Source: Microbacteriaceae bacterium PS02344
GTDB taxonomy: Bacteria > Actinomycetota > Actinomycetes > Actinomycetales > Microbacteriaceae
Length of the DNA: 63,205 bases
Direction of reading: 5' to 3'
Assembly (NCBI GenBank): GCA_029959905.1
Contig: JASCNZ010000011.1
Location: 1-63,205, forward strand
The notes below the pieces were generated by a model that was not told where the DNA came from, ran no database searches, and saw only the letters and a list, made by a program, of their open reading frames with translations. This document shows positions 1 to 8,065 of this stretch, one piece after another (position 1 is the first letter of the stretch; each line of letters begins with the position of its first letter). The position numbers and the translations under genes are program-made.

Positions 1-1
1 C

Positions 2-43
2 ACGCGCCTGGGGGGCGACGTCAGCGTTTTCGCCGCCGAGTGA
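2..43 (+). CDS. 3' end of an unidentified gene (partial)
   Basis: A reading frame enters from the left edge and ends with TGA at 41-43. Its last 13 residues read TRLGGDVSVFAAE. Nearly every third codon position is G or C, as in the real genes here, and the stop is followed 7 nt later by a strong hairpin. This suggests the true end of a + strand gene convergent with the HdeD-like gene. The fragment is too short to name a function. Confidence 0.5.
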   Translation, partial: TRLGGDVSVFAAE

Positions 44-50
44 CCTCGAG

Positions 51-89
51 ACGACGGCCCCGCCTCCTCCGGGAGAGGGGGGCCGTCGT
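51..89. terminator. Hairpin terminator between convergent genes
   Basis: An 11-bp perfect stem (51-61 with 79-89) with further pairing inside the loop. It lies 14 nt past the stop of the minus-strand HdeD-like gene and just past the stop of the + strand gene entering from the left. No clear T-run flanks it, which is common in high-GC actinobacteria, so it may serve both directions. Confidence 0.7.
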
Positions 90-103
90 GCGTCTCGGGG
101 GTG

Positions 104-691
104 TCAGCGCGGTGTCGCTGCGGAACCGACCGTCCGGGTCTCCTTGCCGAGTGTGATCGCGCGCACGAGCTGGACGATGCCCAACGCCACGAGCGAGATG
201 CCCAGCAGCAGCCAGAAGGCGAGTCCGGCGACGAGCGGCGAGAACAGCACGAATACGCCGGCGACGATGCTGAGCACTGCGTACAGCAGCGTCCACACCT
301 TCGATCCGTCCTGCCCGAGCAGACTCAACGACACGACGCCGTCGACGATCCAGCTGATGCCGATGAAGATCACCACCACCAGCGCGAGGGTCGCCGCGGC
401 GGCCTGCAGATTGACGAACGCGATGACGCCCGCAACGACGTAGAGCAGGCCCAGCGCGATGTGGCCGACGCGCGACCACCCGCCCCTGCCACCCGAGAAG
501 ATGCCGAGCCCGATGTACACCAGGCCTGCGACGACGAGGTAGAAGGCGAAGATCGCCGTGATGATCTCCGCGGTCTTGATCGGCCAGATCAGCAGCACGA
601 TGCCGGCGATCAGCGCGAGTGCGCCGGAGACGGCGAGAGTGATACGTATCGACCGGAGCAGCGAGGCGCTGCCGGTGAGGGATTCTGACAT
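104..691 (-). CDS. HdeD/DUF308-like membrane protein
   Basis: A 195-residue integral membrane protein with about six hydrophobic helices, spaced in pairs as in the HdeD/DUF308 family. HdeD is linked to acid resistance in enterobacteria, but the role in actinobacteria is unknown. The helices begin around residue 18 after a short N-terminal tail, and the last 14 residues are polar. I chose the ATG at 691 because an AGAAAGGA ribosome binding site lies 7 nt upstream. A longer frame to 868 lacks such a site and has non-membrane composition. It is divergent from the UvrA-like gene, with a 7-bp inverted repeat (712-732) and a second hairpin (798-817) between them. The family call is good; the function is open. 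Confidence 0.85.
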   Translation of the reverse strand: MSESLTGSASLLRSIRITLAVSGALALIAGIVLLIWPIKTAEIITAIFAFYLVVAGLVYIGLGIFSGGRGGWSRVGHIALGLLYVVAGVIAFVNLQAAAATLALVVVIFIGISWIVDGVVSLSLLGQDGSKVWTLLYAVLSIVAGVFVLFSPLVAGLAFWLLLGISLVALGIVQLVRAITLGKETRTVGSAATPR

Positions 692-711
692 GACGGATCC
701 TTTCTGTGAGA

Positions 712-732
712 ACCCTGTGGTGCTGACAGGGT
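712..732. promoter_or_regulatory. Inverted repeat between divergent genes
   Basis: Arms ACCCTGT (712-718) and ACAGGGT (726-732) are perfect inverse complements separated by 7 nt, in the space between the HdeD-like and UvrA-like starts. It lies about 20 nt upstream of the HdeD-like start codon, so it could be an operator or a short leader hairpin. I recognise no regulator consensus in it. Confidence 0.35.
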
Positions 733-797
733 AGCGCTGGTGGGTGTCGGACGCACCGTGTACCGTGAAGCCGCCGCTCCCCGCTAATGCTCCGATC

Positions 798-817
798 GTC
801 GGCATCCTGCTGCCGAC
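798..817 (+). promoter_or_regulatory. Leader hairpin just before the uvrA-like ribosome binding site
   Basis: A perfect 7-bp stem, GTCGGCA (798-804) and TGCCGAC (811-817), with a 6-nt loop. It ends 8 nt before the AAGGA ribosome binding site (826-830) of the UvrA-like gene. It may affect translation or be an operator; neither can be settled from sequence alone. Confidence 0.35.
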
Positions 818-835
818 CCGTCCCGAAGGATGCCG

Positions 836-3193
836 ATGACCGCCGCAGCCCACCCCGCCGACGTCCACGACATCATCCGCGTGCAGGGCGCGCGCGAGAA
901 CAACCTCCGCGAGGTGAGCGTCGACATCCCGAAACGCCGGCTCACCGTGTTCACCGGGGTCTCGGGCTCGGGTAAGAGCTCCCTCGTGTTCGACACCATC
1001 GCCGCAGAGTCCCGACGACTGATCGACGAGACCTACAGCGCCTTCGTGCAGGGGTTCATGCCGTCGGTGCCGCGACCGGATGTCGACGTCCTCGACGGTC
1101 TGACCACCGCGATCATCGTCGACCAGGAGCGGCTCGGAGCGAACCCCCGATCGACCGTCGGCACCGTGACCGATGCGAACGCCATGCTGCGCATCCTGTT
1201 CAGCAAGCTGGGCACCCCGTACATCGGCGGCCCGACCGCCTTCTCGTTCAACATCCCCACGCAGCGCGCCAGCGGCGTGATGACCGGGCCGGGCGGCGAG
1301 AAGAAGATCGTGAAGGATGCGATCTACCTGGGCGGGATGTGCCCGCGTTGCGAGGGCAGGGGAGTGGTGTCGGACATCGACCTATCGCAGGTGGTCGACG
1401 AGTCGAAGTCGCTCGACGAGGGAGCGATCATGGTTCCCGGCTACACGGCCGACGGGTGGATGGTGAAGGGCTTCTCGCAGTCGGGGTTCTACCCGGGTGA
1501 CAAACCCATCGCCGAGTTCACCGAGAAGCAGCGACACCTCTTCCTCTACGGCGAGGTCACGAAGGTCAAGATCGCGGGCATCAACATGACCTACGAGGGA
1601 CTCATTCCGAAGATCACCAAATCGATGCTCTCGAAGGACCTCGAGGCGCTGCAGCCGCACGTGCGCGCATTCGTCGAGCGCGCCGCCACATTCGCGGTGT
1701 GCCCCGAATGCGAGGGGACCCGGCTCACCGAGGGAGCGCGATCGTCGAAGATCGACGGCATCAGCATCGCCGACGCGTGCCGCATGCAGGTGACCGACCT
1801 CGCGGAGTGGGTGCGCGCGCTGCGGCTCCCCGGCGCGACCCCGCTGCTCGAGGCCCTCTCCGCGAACCTCGACGCATTCGTGACGCTCGGTCTCGGTTAT
1901 CTGAGCCTCGACCGGCCGTCCGGCACGTTGTCCGGGGGAGAGGCGCAGCGCATCAAGATGCTCCGCCACCTCGGATCCTCGTTGACCGATGTGACCTACG
2001 TGTTCGACGAGCCGACGATCGGCCTGCATCCGCACGATATCGAGCGGATGAACGGGCTGCTGCGCAAGCTCCGAGACAAGGGCAACACCGTTTTGGTGGT
2101 GGAGCACAAGCCCGAGACGATCGCGATCGCGGATCATGTCGTCGATCTCGGGCCGGGTGCGGGCAGCGGCGGGGGAGAGATCTGCTTCGAGGGCACCGTC
2201 GAAGGGCTGCGTGCGAGCGGCACGCTGACCGGCGGGCACCTCGACGACCGCGCCCACCTGAAAAGCGAGGTGCGCCCGGCCACCGGGGCGATCGAGGTGC
2301 GCGGCGCGTCCACGCACAACCTGCAGGACGTCGACGTCGACATCCCGACCGGCGTGCTCACCGTAGTTACCGGCGTCGCAGGATCGGGGAAGAGCTCGCT
2401 GATCCACGGTTCCGTATCGAAGCGCGAGGGCGTCGTGGCCATCGATCAGGGGGCGATCAAGGGCTCGCGCCGCAGCAACCCGGCCACTTACACCGGGCTT
2501 CTCGAGCCGATCCGCAAGGCCTTCGCAAAGGCGAACGGCGTCAAGCCGGCCCTGTTCAGCGCGAACTCCGAAGGGGCGTGCCCCACGTGCAAGGGCGCCG
2601 GGGTCATCATCACCGAACTGGGTTTCATGGACACGATCGAGACGCCCTGTGAGGACTGCGGTGGAAAGCGGTTCCAGGCAGCGGTGCTCGAATACAAGCT
2701 TGGTGGAAAGGACATCACCGAGGTCCTCGATCTACCGGTCGCGGAGGCGCGCGCCTTCTTCGCCGACGGAGAAGCGAAGCTGCCGGCCGCGGCGGCGATC
2801 CTGGAACGTCTCGACGACGTCGGACTCGGGTATCTGTCGCTGGGACAACCGTTGTCGACGCTCTCGGGCGGCGAGCGGCAGCGCATCAAACTGGCGATCC
2901 AGATGGGCGGCCAGGGAGACGTGTACGTGCTCGACGAGCCGACGACCGGCCTGCACCTGGCCGACGTGGACAAGATCCTCGGGCTGCTCGATCGGTTAGT
3001 CGACGCCGGCAAGACGGTCATCGTCATCGAGCATCATCAGGCGGTCATGGCGCACGCCGACTGGATCATCGACATCGGACCCGGCGCAGGCCACGACGGT
3101 GGACGCGTGGTGTTCGAGGGAACGCCCGAAGCACTTATCGCCGACGGAGGAACGCTCACCGCACAGCACCTCGCTGCGTATGTCGGTGCGTGA
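836..3193 (+). CDS. UvrA-family ABC ATPase (short, UvrA2-like)
   Basis: A 785-residue protein with two ABC ATPase halves: Walker A motifs at about 41-48 (GVSGSGKS) and 512-521 (GVAGSGKSS), signature motifs LSGGEAQRIK (about 365) and LSGGERQRIK (about 676), and DEPT Walker B motifs in each half. CxxC pairs (C169 and C289 regions, and CPTC/CEDC in the second half) match UvrA zinc modules. Canonical UvrA is about 940-970 residues. The shortening fits class II UvrA proteins, which lack the UvrB-binding insert and are linked to DNA-damage or drug tolerance. The ATG at 836 is preferred over the one at 830 because AAGGA at 826-830 is then 5 nt away. No uvrB or uvrC is nearby. It is probably an accessory paralogue rather than the main excision-repair subunit. 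Confidence 0.88.
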   Translation: MTAAAHPADVHDIIRVQGARENNLREVSVDIPKRRLTVFTGVSGSGKSSLVFDTIAAESRRLIDETYSAFVQGFMPSVPRPDVDVLDGLTTAIIVDQERLGANPRSTVGTVTDANAMLRILFSKLGTPYIGGPTAFSFNIPTQRASGVMTGPGGEKKIVKDAIYLGGMCPRCEGRGVVSDIDLSQVVDESKSLDEGAIMVPGYTADGWMVKGFSQSGFYPGDKPIAEFTEKQRHLFLYGEVTKVKIAGINMTYEGLIPKITKSMLSKDLEALQPHVRAFVERAATFAVCPECEGTRLTEGARSSKIDGISIADACRMQVTDLAEWVRALRLPGATPLLEALSANLDAFVTLGLGYLSLDRPSGTLSGGEAQRIKMLRHLGSSLTDVTYVFDEPTIGLHPHDIERMNGLLRKLRDKGNTVLVVEHKPETIAIADHVVDLGPGAGSGGGEICFEGTVEGLRASGTLTGGHLDDRAHLKSEVRPATGAIEVRGASTHNLQDVDVDIPTGVLTVVTGVAGSGKSSLIHGSVSKREGVVAIDQGAIKGSRRSNPATYTGLLEPIRKAFAKANGVKPALFSANSEGACPTCKGAGVIITELGFMDTIETPCEDCGGKRFQAAVLEYKLGGKDITEVLDLPVAEARAFFADGEAKLPAAAAILERLDDVGLGYLSLGQPLSTLSGGERQRIKLAIQMGGQGDVYVLDEPTTGLHLADVDKILGLLDRLVDAGKTVIVIEHHQAVMAHADWIIDIGPGAGHDGGRVVFEGTPEALIADGGTLTAQHLAAYVGA

Positions 3194-3226
3194 GCGCGGT
3201 CTCGGCCCTCTCTTCGCTACGTCGGA

Positions 3227-3250
3227 GTAATAACCGATAATACACATTAT
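3227..3250. repeat. AT-rich stretch with short inverted repeat
   Basis: A 24-base stretch with very little G or C, in a chromosome of about 70% GC. It contains arms ATAAT (3237-3241) and ATTAT (3246-3250) around a 4-nt spacer. It sits between the UvrA-like stop and a decayed gene remnant. It could be a regulator site or a scar of DNA exchange. No function can be assigned. Confidence 0.4.
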
Positions 3251-3339
3251 GTCAGTTCGAGTGGCGAGCGGGCCCCGAGCAGCGCCCCCGCACCTCCCCG
3301 CTGCTCTCTCTGCGCACAGCGGGATAGGCCGGCTGCCGG

Positions 3340-3636
3340 TCAGCCCTGGCCCGGCTTGCCCAGGTTCTGGCCGGGCGGACAGGTCGCTGTCGCGGTCAGA
3401 GCCGCGACCTGTGCCCGGATCGCGACACCGTCACCGACGTTCTGGACGGTGAACACGACACCCTGCTGCGACTCGTCCGCCGGGATGTACCCGACGATCG
3501 CACCATCGACCGACGACGCATCGCCCAGCGGCGGGCCGACTGCGGTGCTCACGAGGTCCGCAGTCGGATGTTCGCGCAGCCAGTTCGTCGCACCCGGCGG
3601 ATCGGCGGCGGCTCCGGCGACGTGGGTACCCCTCCC
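3340..3636 (-). pseudogene. Remnant of an unidentified gene (C-terminal part only)
   Basis: About 95 codons on the minus strand, ending at the TGA at 3340-3342, show strong GC3 bias and protein-like composition. One part reads VVFTVQNVGDGVAIRAQVAA, and the end is CPPGQNLGKPGQG. No ATG, GTG or TTG with a ribosome binding site starts this frame, and upstream of about 3636 the frame runs into the promoter region and antisense of the lipoprotein gene, where coding signal disappears. I read this as the 3' end of a gene whose front part was lost. I do not recognise the family. Together with the AT-rich repeat it fills the 525-nt gap between the UvrA-like and lipoprotein genes. A small intact gene with an odd start is possible but less likely. 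Confidence 0.4.
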
Positions 3637-3718
3637 CTCACTCCTGGTTGCCGTATGTGATTTACTGTCACGCGGTTCACCAGTCCTGCCGGGTCGCCGG
3701 CTCACCTTTGGGGGAAGA

Positions 3719-4210
3719 ATGAAACGACAGATCGCCGCCTTCGCCATCGCCGCCGTCGCCGTGCTCGGTCTCGCCGGCTGCGCCGGATCGAGCGACGCCG
3801 AGCCGAAGGAGTCGTCCTCGTCGTCGTCGGCGTCATCGGCACCGGAGAAGACCGAGAGCAGCTCCGGGCAGTCGGTCGCCGACGCCTGCGCCGAGGTCAA
3901 CTCGCAGATCGTGGGCGTCGCAACCGAACTTTCCTCGCTCGACGTGAACGCGGCCACGGCTGATCCGCAGGGCACCGTCGCCAAGCTGACCGAGACCGCG
4001 GACGCCATCGGCGCGGCGGCCGAGTCGGTCACCAACCAGGAGGTCAAGGATGGCGTCACGGCGGTGCACGAGGACTTCGTCAAGCTTCGCGACCTCCTGC
4101 AGCGCGTCCTGATCGACCAGGACACCTCCGCCGCCTCCGAGGTCGGTACGCTCGGCACGGATATCCAGGAGTCGACGCAGGCGATGTCACAGCTCTGCGC
4201 CGCCGGCTGA
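3719..4210 (+). CDS. Small secreted lipoprotein
   Basis: A 163-residue protein with a classic lipoprotein signal: basic MKRQ, a hydrophobic stretch, and lipobox L18-A-G-C21, so the mature protein should be lipid-anchored at C21 outside the membrane. Residues 25-55 are a serine-rich linker with an SSSSSS run. The rest looks alpha-helical, with two cysteines (in DACAEVN and near the C-terminus in SQLCAAG) that could form one disulfide. The ATG at 3719 follows GGGGAAGA. A longer frame starting at 3356 would bury the signal peptide and is rejected. A hairpin (4230-4263) follows. I do not recognise a named family, and the role is unknown. Confidence 0.8.
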   Translation: MKRQIAAFAIAAVAVLGLAGCAGSSDAEPKESSSSSSASSAPEKTESSSGQSVADACAEVNSQIVGVATELSSLDVNAATADPQGTVAKLTETADAIGAAAESVTNQEVKDGVTAVHEDFVKLRDLLQRVLIDQDTSAASEVGTLGTDIQESTQAMSQLCAAG

Positions 4211-4229
4211 CACTCGGCCACGAGGCCTC

Positions 4230-4263
4230 GCGGGTCCTATCGTCTTCGGGCGGTGGGACCCGC
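4230..4263 (+). terminator. Candidate terminator after the lipoprotein gene
   Basis: An 8-bp perfect stem (4230-4237 with 4256-4263) with an 18-nt loop, starting 20 nt past the lipoprotein stop and ending 30 nt before the transporter start. There is no T-run. It could instead lie in the leader of the transporter gene. Confidence 0.45.
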
Positions 4264-4293
4264 AGTGCGTCAGGACGCGAGTAGCGTGGAGAG

Positions 4294-5625
4294 GTGCGCG
4301 CCCTCCCCTCCCCTCCCCTGTCCGGCCCGGGGTGGCGGGCATGGACGATCTGGTCGGTCGGCGTCGCAGCCTACGTGCTCGCCATCACCAACCGCACCTC
4401 GCTCGGAGCGGTCGGCGTCGACGCGGCAGAGCGATTCCACGCGGATGCCTCGACCCTTGCCCTCTTCGCGGTCGTGCAGCTCGCCGTGTACGGCGGCATG
4501 CAGATCCCGATCGGTCTGCTGCTCGACCGGTACGGCTCGCGCCCGATCATCACCATCGGCATGCTCCTGATGGCGGCGGGTCAGCTCACCATGGCCTTCT
4601 CCCCCAGTATCGGCATCGCGATCATCGCCCGCATCCTGCTGGGCGCCGGCGATGCCGCCGTCTTCCCCGCCGTGCTGCGTCTCGTGGCCCTCTGGTTCCC
4701 GGCTCAGCGCGGGCCGTTGATGGTGCAGTTCACGGGCATCATCGGTCAAGCGGGCCAGCTCGTCGCACTGGTGCCGGTCGCGGCGATGCTGCACGCCACG
4801 TCGTGGACGATCACGTTCGGCAGCATCGCCGGCCTCGGCGCGCTGTTCACGGTGCTCGTCGCCGTCGTCATCCGCAACCGCCCGCCCGATCGCGATGCCG
4901 ACGTCTCGGTGAACACCGACACGGGAGTCGTGCGTGTGGTGACGTCGGCGATCGATACGGGCGTCGGCATCCGCGCCGCTTGGGCGCATCCCGGCACGCG
5001 GCTGGCGTTCTGGTCGCACTTCACGACGCCCTTCGCGGGTACGGCGTTTGTGCTGCTGTGGGGTATGCCGTTCCTCACCGCGGCGCAGGGGCTCACCCCC
5101 GCCCACGCCGCGGGACTGATATCGGTGTACGTCGTGGCGGGCATGGTCCTCGGCCCCCTCATCGGTGACCTGTCGCGGCGCCTTCCGAACCACCGCTCCC
5201 TCGCTCTGGTGCTCCCGGCCGTCGGGGTGCAGCTCGTGGCATGGTGCGCCGTGATCGCGCTTCCCGGTCCGGCTCCGGTCTGGCTGCTCGGGGTGCTCGC
5301 CGTCGCCCTCGCGACAGGCGGACCGGCGTCGATGATCGCCTTCGACCACGCCCGCACCCACAACCCCTCGCACCGGCTCAGCACCGCGACGGGGGTGACG
5401 AACGCCGGCGGTTTCATTGCGGCGCTGATCGCGATCTTCCTCATCGGTCTCGCGCTCGATCTGCAGGGCGCCGGAACCCCCGACACCTACTCGCTCGACG
5501 CGTTCCGCATCGCCTTCCTCGCGCCGATCCCGCTCTGGCTGCTCGGCACCGTGTTCATCATCCTGGAGCGCAAACGCACGCGCATCCGCATGGGTCTCGA
5601 TCCGGAGAGACCGCGGCACCGCTGA
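4294..5625 (+). CDS. MFS transporter
   Basis: A 443-residue major facilitator superfamily protein with about 12 membrane helices. The loop after helix 2 reads LLDRYGSRPIITIG, which fits the family motif A between helices 2 and 3 (G-x-x-x-D-R-x-G-R-[RK]). A charged loop around residues 190-230 would separate the two six-helix halves. The short cytoplasmic tail is arginine-rich. The substrate cannot be told. The GTG at 4294 follows TGGAGAG and is the only start that leaves a normal N-terminus. It is convergent with the arginase-fold gene; only 31 nt separate the two stops, with a weak 5-bp hairpin (5634-5649). Confidence 0.85.
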   Translation: MRALPSPPLSGPGWRAWTIWSVGVAAYVLAITNRTSLGAVGVDAAERFHADASTLALFAVVQLAVYGGMQIPIGLLLDRYGSRPIITIGMLLMAAGQLTMAFSPSIGIAIIARILLGAGDAAVFPAVLRLVALWFPAQRGPLMVQFTGIIGQAGQLVALVPVAAMLHATSWTITFGSIAGLGALFTVLVAVVIRNRPPDRDADVSVNTDTGVVRVVTSAIDTGVGIRAAWAHPGTRLAFWSHFTTPFAGTAFVLLWGMPFLTAAQGLTPAHAAGLISVYVVAGMVLGPLIGDLSRRLPNHRSLALVLPAVGVQLVAWCAVIALPGPAPVWLLGVLAVALATGGPASMIAFDHARTHNPSHRLSTATGVTNAGGFIAALIAIFLIGLALDLQGAGTPDTYSLDAFRIAFLAPIPLWLLGTVFIILERKRTRIRMGLDPERPRHR

Positions 5626-5656
5626 GCATCCGACGCCGCTCCCCCGGCGGATGGCG

Positions 5657-6469
5657 TCAGTGCAGAAGGTGCTGGAACGTCTCGATGATGAGTTCGACGC
5701 TCAGGTGCTCGGGCACGTCGGCATCGCCCGCCTCGAACTCGGCGAGCTCGACCCCGCGCACCGAGCCCAGCGGGAGGGCGGCGAAGATCGCCGCGAGATC
5801 GCGCGGCAGCAGCCCCGCACCCACCCGGTAGGCGGCGGGGATGTACCCGGGCTCGAGCACGTCCCAGTCGACATGGATCCACACCGGCCGCCCGTCGATG
5901 AGTTCGGTCACGCGCTCTGGGGTGCTGTCGGCCGGTGAGAGCACCGTCACCCCCGCGTCCGCCAGCAGGTCGCCCTCGGCAGCGTCGATGTCGCGCCCGC
6001 CGACGACGATGACCTGGCGAGGGTCGAGCCCCGCACCGTGCCCGCTGTCCCACAGGCCGCACGCGGCCGCGACGATCATGCCGCCGAGATAGCCCGACTC
6101 AGTCGTGGCGGGCGTGTTGAAGTCGCCGTGCGCGTCGATCCACAGCACGACGGCATCGGGGTGCCGTTCGGCGACCGTGGGCAGGGTGCCGAGGCTCGCC
6201 GCACACGTGTTGGTGACCAAGACGGGTGTGCGCCCGGCGTCGAAGGCATCGCTGACCGCGCGACGCAGGCCGTCGAGCGTCTCCTTCGCCTGTGGGAGCG
6301 CCGCCGACCAGTCGTCGTCGCGGGCGGGTGATGGGGTGCCCACCACCGAGGCGTCGACCCCGAGCAGCGTCGAGAGTTCCGCACCGACGCGCCGCGCACC
6401 GACGAGCGCCCCGTTCGTGCGGTCGGCCACGCGGCCCTGGGAGACGATGAGCGAGAACGGCGACGACAT
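5657..6469 (-). CDS. Arginase/ureohydrolase-fold protein with altered active site
   Basis: A 270-residue protein of the arginase/agmatinase/formiminoglutamase superfamily. Manganese-ligand motifs are partly kept: D112-A-H-G-D116 and D201-W-D203. Differences are notable. The usual GGDHS segment, whose His binds the first metal, reads TNTCA here with Cys89 at the His position. The usual SGNxHG segment reads SGYLGG, so the proton-shuttle His is Gly129. The last motif ends in L-E-P instead of L-D-P. Ordinary arginase chemistry is therefore doubtful. The ATG at 6469 (GGGGAG upstream) is preferred over a longer frame to 6505. It lies 45 nt downstream of the FGE-fold gene and could share its transcript. 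The substrate is unknown. Confidence 0.8.
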   Translation of the reverse strand: MSSPFSLIVSQGRVADRTNGALVGARRVGAELSTLLGVDASVVGTPSPARDDDWSAALPQAKETLDGLRRAVSDAFDAGRTPVLVTNTCAASLGTLPTVAERHPDAVVLWIDAHGDFNTPATTESGYLGGMIVAAACGLWDSGHGAGLDPRQVIVVGGRDIDAAEGDLLADAGVTVLSPADSTPERVTELIDGRPVWIHVDWDVLEPGYIPAAYRVGAGLLPRDLAAIFAALPLGSVRGVELAEFEAGDADVPEHLSVELIIETFQHLLH

Positions 6470-6514
6470 CTCCCCACTCTTCCACGCGCGGCGGGGGCAC
6501 TCCAAAATTACGGC

Positions 6515-7261
6515 TCAGCGAACGCGCGGCGTCCACCCGGACGGCAAAGGACCCGACCCGCTCCCCCGCTCGAGATCGGCGACGGCCGACCACCCCTGGG
6601 CGGCCCCCGACCCGTCGAAGCCGCCGCGAGCCACGCGGAAGCCGAGATCGTCATGATGCATGCGCGGGGCACCGCCGCGACGCACCGACGCGCGCACGCT
6701 CCAGGCATCGTCGGCGAACCCGCCCCCGCGGAACGTGCGGTAGTCGTCGTAGCGTGCGGGATCGAGGAGGTCCCAGCACCACTCCCAGACATTGCCGAGA
6801 GTGTCGAAGAGCCCGTTCAGGTTCGGGATCTTGCCTCCGACCGGTTGCGGAGACGTCACACCGTCGGCGGCGGTCCAGGCGGCGTCGGCGAGCGGGGCGT
6901 AGTGCGGGCCGGTCGAGCCCGCGCGGCACGCGAACTCCCATTCGGCTTCGGTCGGCAGTCGGAACCCGTCCGATGAGACATCCCAGGTCACGTCCTCGCC
7001 GTCGAAGAAGTAGGCCTGCTCAGTGCCCTCCCACTCCGACAGCGCGTTGCAGAAGTGCACCGCGCGCAGCCAGCTCACGTCGGTCGCGGGGCGCTCCGGA
7101 TGCGGTGCGGAGACGCCGAGGACTTCGGACAGCTGCTCCTGGGTCACGGCGTACACACCGATCTCGAACGGCTCGAGGTCGACGGTGCGATGCGAACGTG
7201 TACGCGCGTCGTGCAGAGTGACCCGACCGCCGGAGAGACGGCGCATCTCGACATCGCTCAT
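6515..7261 (-). CDS. FGE-sulfatase (SUMF1) fold protein without catalytic cysteines
   Basis: A 248-residue protein with signatures of the formylglycine-generating enzyme fold: GFRLPTEAEWEFACRAG in the middle, then LGNVWEWCWDL and FRGGGF near the end. True FGE has a pair of cysteines after the RGG segment that bind copper and modify sulfatases. Here that segment (FADDAWSVRASVRRG) has none, so sulfatase activation is unlikely. The fold also appears in ergothioneine-type enzymes and structural or lectin-like proteins. The ATG at 7261 overlaps the TGA of the SGNH hydrolase gene (ATGA), so the two are translationally coupled. No sulfatase gene is in the window. The fold call is firm; the role is unknown. 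Confidence 0.82.
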   Translation of the reverse strand: MSDVEMRRLSGGRVTLHDARTRSHRTVDLEPFEIGVYAVTQEQLSEVLGVSAPHPERPATDVSWLRAVHFCNALSEWEGTEQAYFFDGEDVTWDVSSDGFRLPTEAEWEFACRAGSTGPHYAPLADAAWTAADGVTSPQPVGGKIPNLNGLFDTLGNVWEWCWDLLDPARYDDYRTFRGGGFADDAWSVRASVRRGGAPRMHHDDLGFRVARGGFDGSGAAQGWSAVADLERGSGSGPLPSGWTPRVR

Positions 7262-8016
7262 GCGCCGGGGGTCCGCTGCACCCACCGGGGGTACTTCGCC
7301 GTTCGACCGTCGCCGGACGACGTGCGGGTCACGCGGCGCCGCACCCAGGGACCGACGAACTCGCGATAGTAGGCGAGGCCCGAAGGGCCCGCTCCCCCGC
7401 GCTCGCGCGGCGCCCACCATTCCTTCGGCGGTTGAAGACCCAGGGCGTCGATCACTCGCGCCGCGACGCGGTGATGCCCGAACGCGTTCATGTGCAGCCG
7501 ATCCTCCGACCAGTACGCTGGCTGCGCGAGCTCGCGGTCCGGCCAGTTGAGGGCCTGCACGACATCGTCACGGTCGGCGACGCGCCGCAGGACGGCCTCG
7601 GAGAGCTGATCGCCTCGGCGGTGCACGAGCGGTCCCATCGGCAGCTGACCGCTTGGGTTCGCGCCCGACAGCAGGATCATCGTGACGCCCTCCTCATCGC
7701 ACCTCCGCAGCACGTGCGAGAAGGCGTCGGCGATGCGCTCCAGGTCGGCGCGGGGACGCAGCATGTCGTTCCCCCCGCCGTTGAACGAGAGGTGCGTGGG
7801 GCGCAGCGCGAGGGCCGGCTCGAGCTGCTGCTCGACGATCGGCCACGCGAGCTTGCCCCGGATCGCCAGGTTCGCGTATTCGATCGGCTGGCCCAGGGCA
7901 TCCGCCCACCCCTGGGCGGCGATGTCCGCCCAGCCGCGTTCCCGCCCGTCGGGCAGCACGTCGCCGACGCCCTCGCTGAAGGAGTCGCCGATCGCCACGA
8001 AACGCACATCTGCCAT
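7258..8016 (-). CDS. SGNH/GDSL-family hydrolase
   Basis: A 252-residue protein with all SGNH blocks: GDSFSEG with nucleophile Ser12, a conserved Gly in block II (ANLAIRGK), Asn in FNGGGND, and the D-x-x-H pair in EDRLHMNAFGH. These enzymes hydrolyse esters of lipids or sugars or remove acetyl groups. No signal peptide is present, so it should be cytoplasmic. The C-terminal 50 residues after the H block are proline-, tryptophan- and arginine-rich, ending at the overlap with the FGE-fold gene. The start is ATG at 8016, in a 49-nt gap after the luciferase-like gene. The substrate is unknown. Confidence 0.88.
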   Translation of the reverse strand: MADVRFVAIGDSFSEGVGDVLPDGRERGWADIAAQGWADALGQPIEYANLAIRGKLAWPIVEQQLEPALALRPTHLSFNGGGNDMLRPRADLERIADAFSHVLRRCDEEGVTMILLSGANPSGQLPMGPLVHRRGDQLSEAVLRRVADRDDVVQALNWPDRELAQPAYWSEDRLHMNAFGHHRVAARVIDALGLQPPKEWWAPRERGGAGPSGLAYYREFVGPWVRRRVTRTSSGDGRTAKYPRWVQRTPGA

Positions 8017-8065
8017 CCGACCAGCCTATTCCCGCGAGCCGCGGGCGGGCTCCCCGCGGTGCCGA

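Noticed and set aside
692..835. SOS (LexA) box before the UvrA-like gene
   Set aside because: No GAAC-N4-GTTC type site is present in the region.
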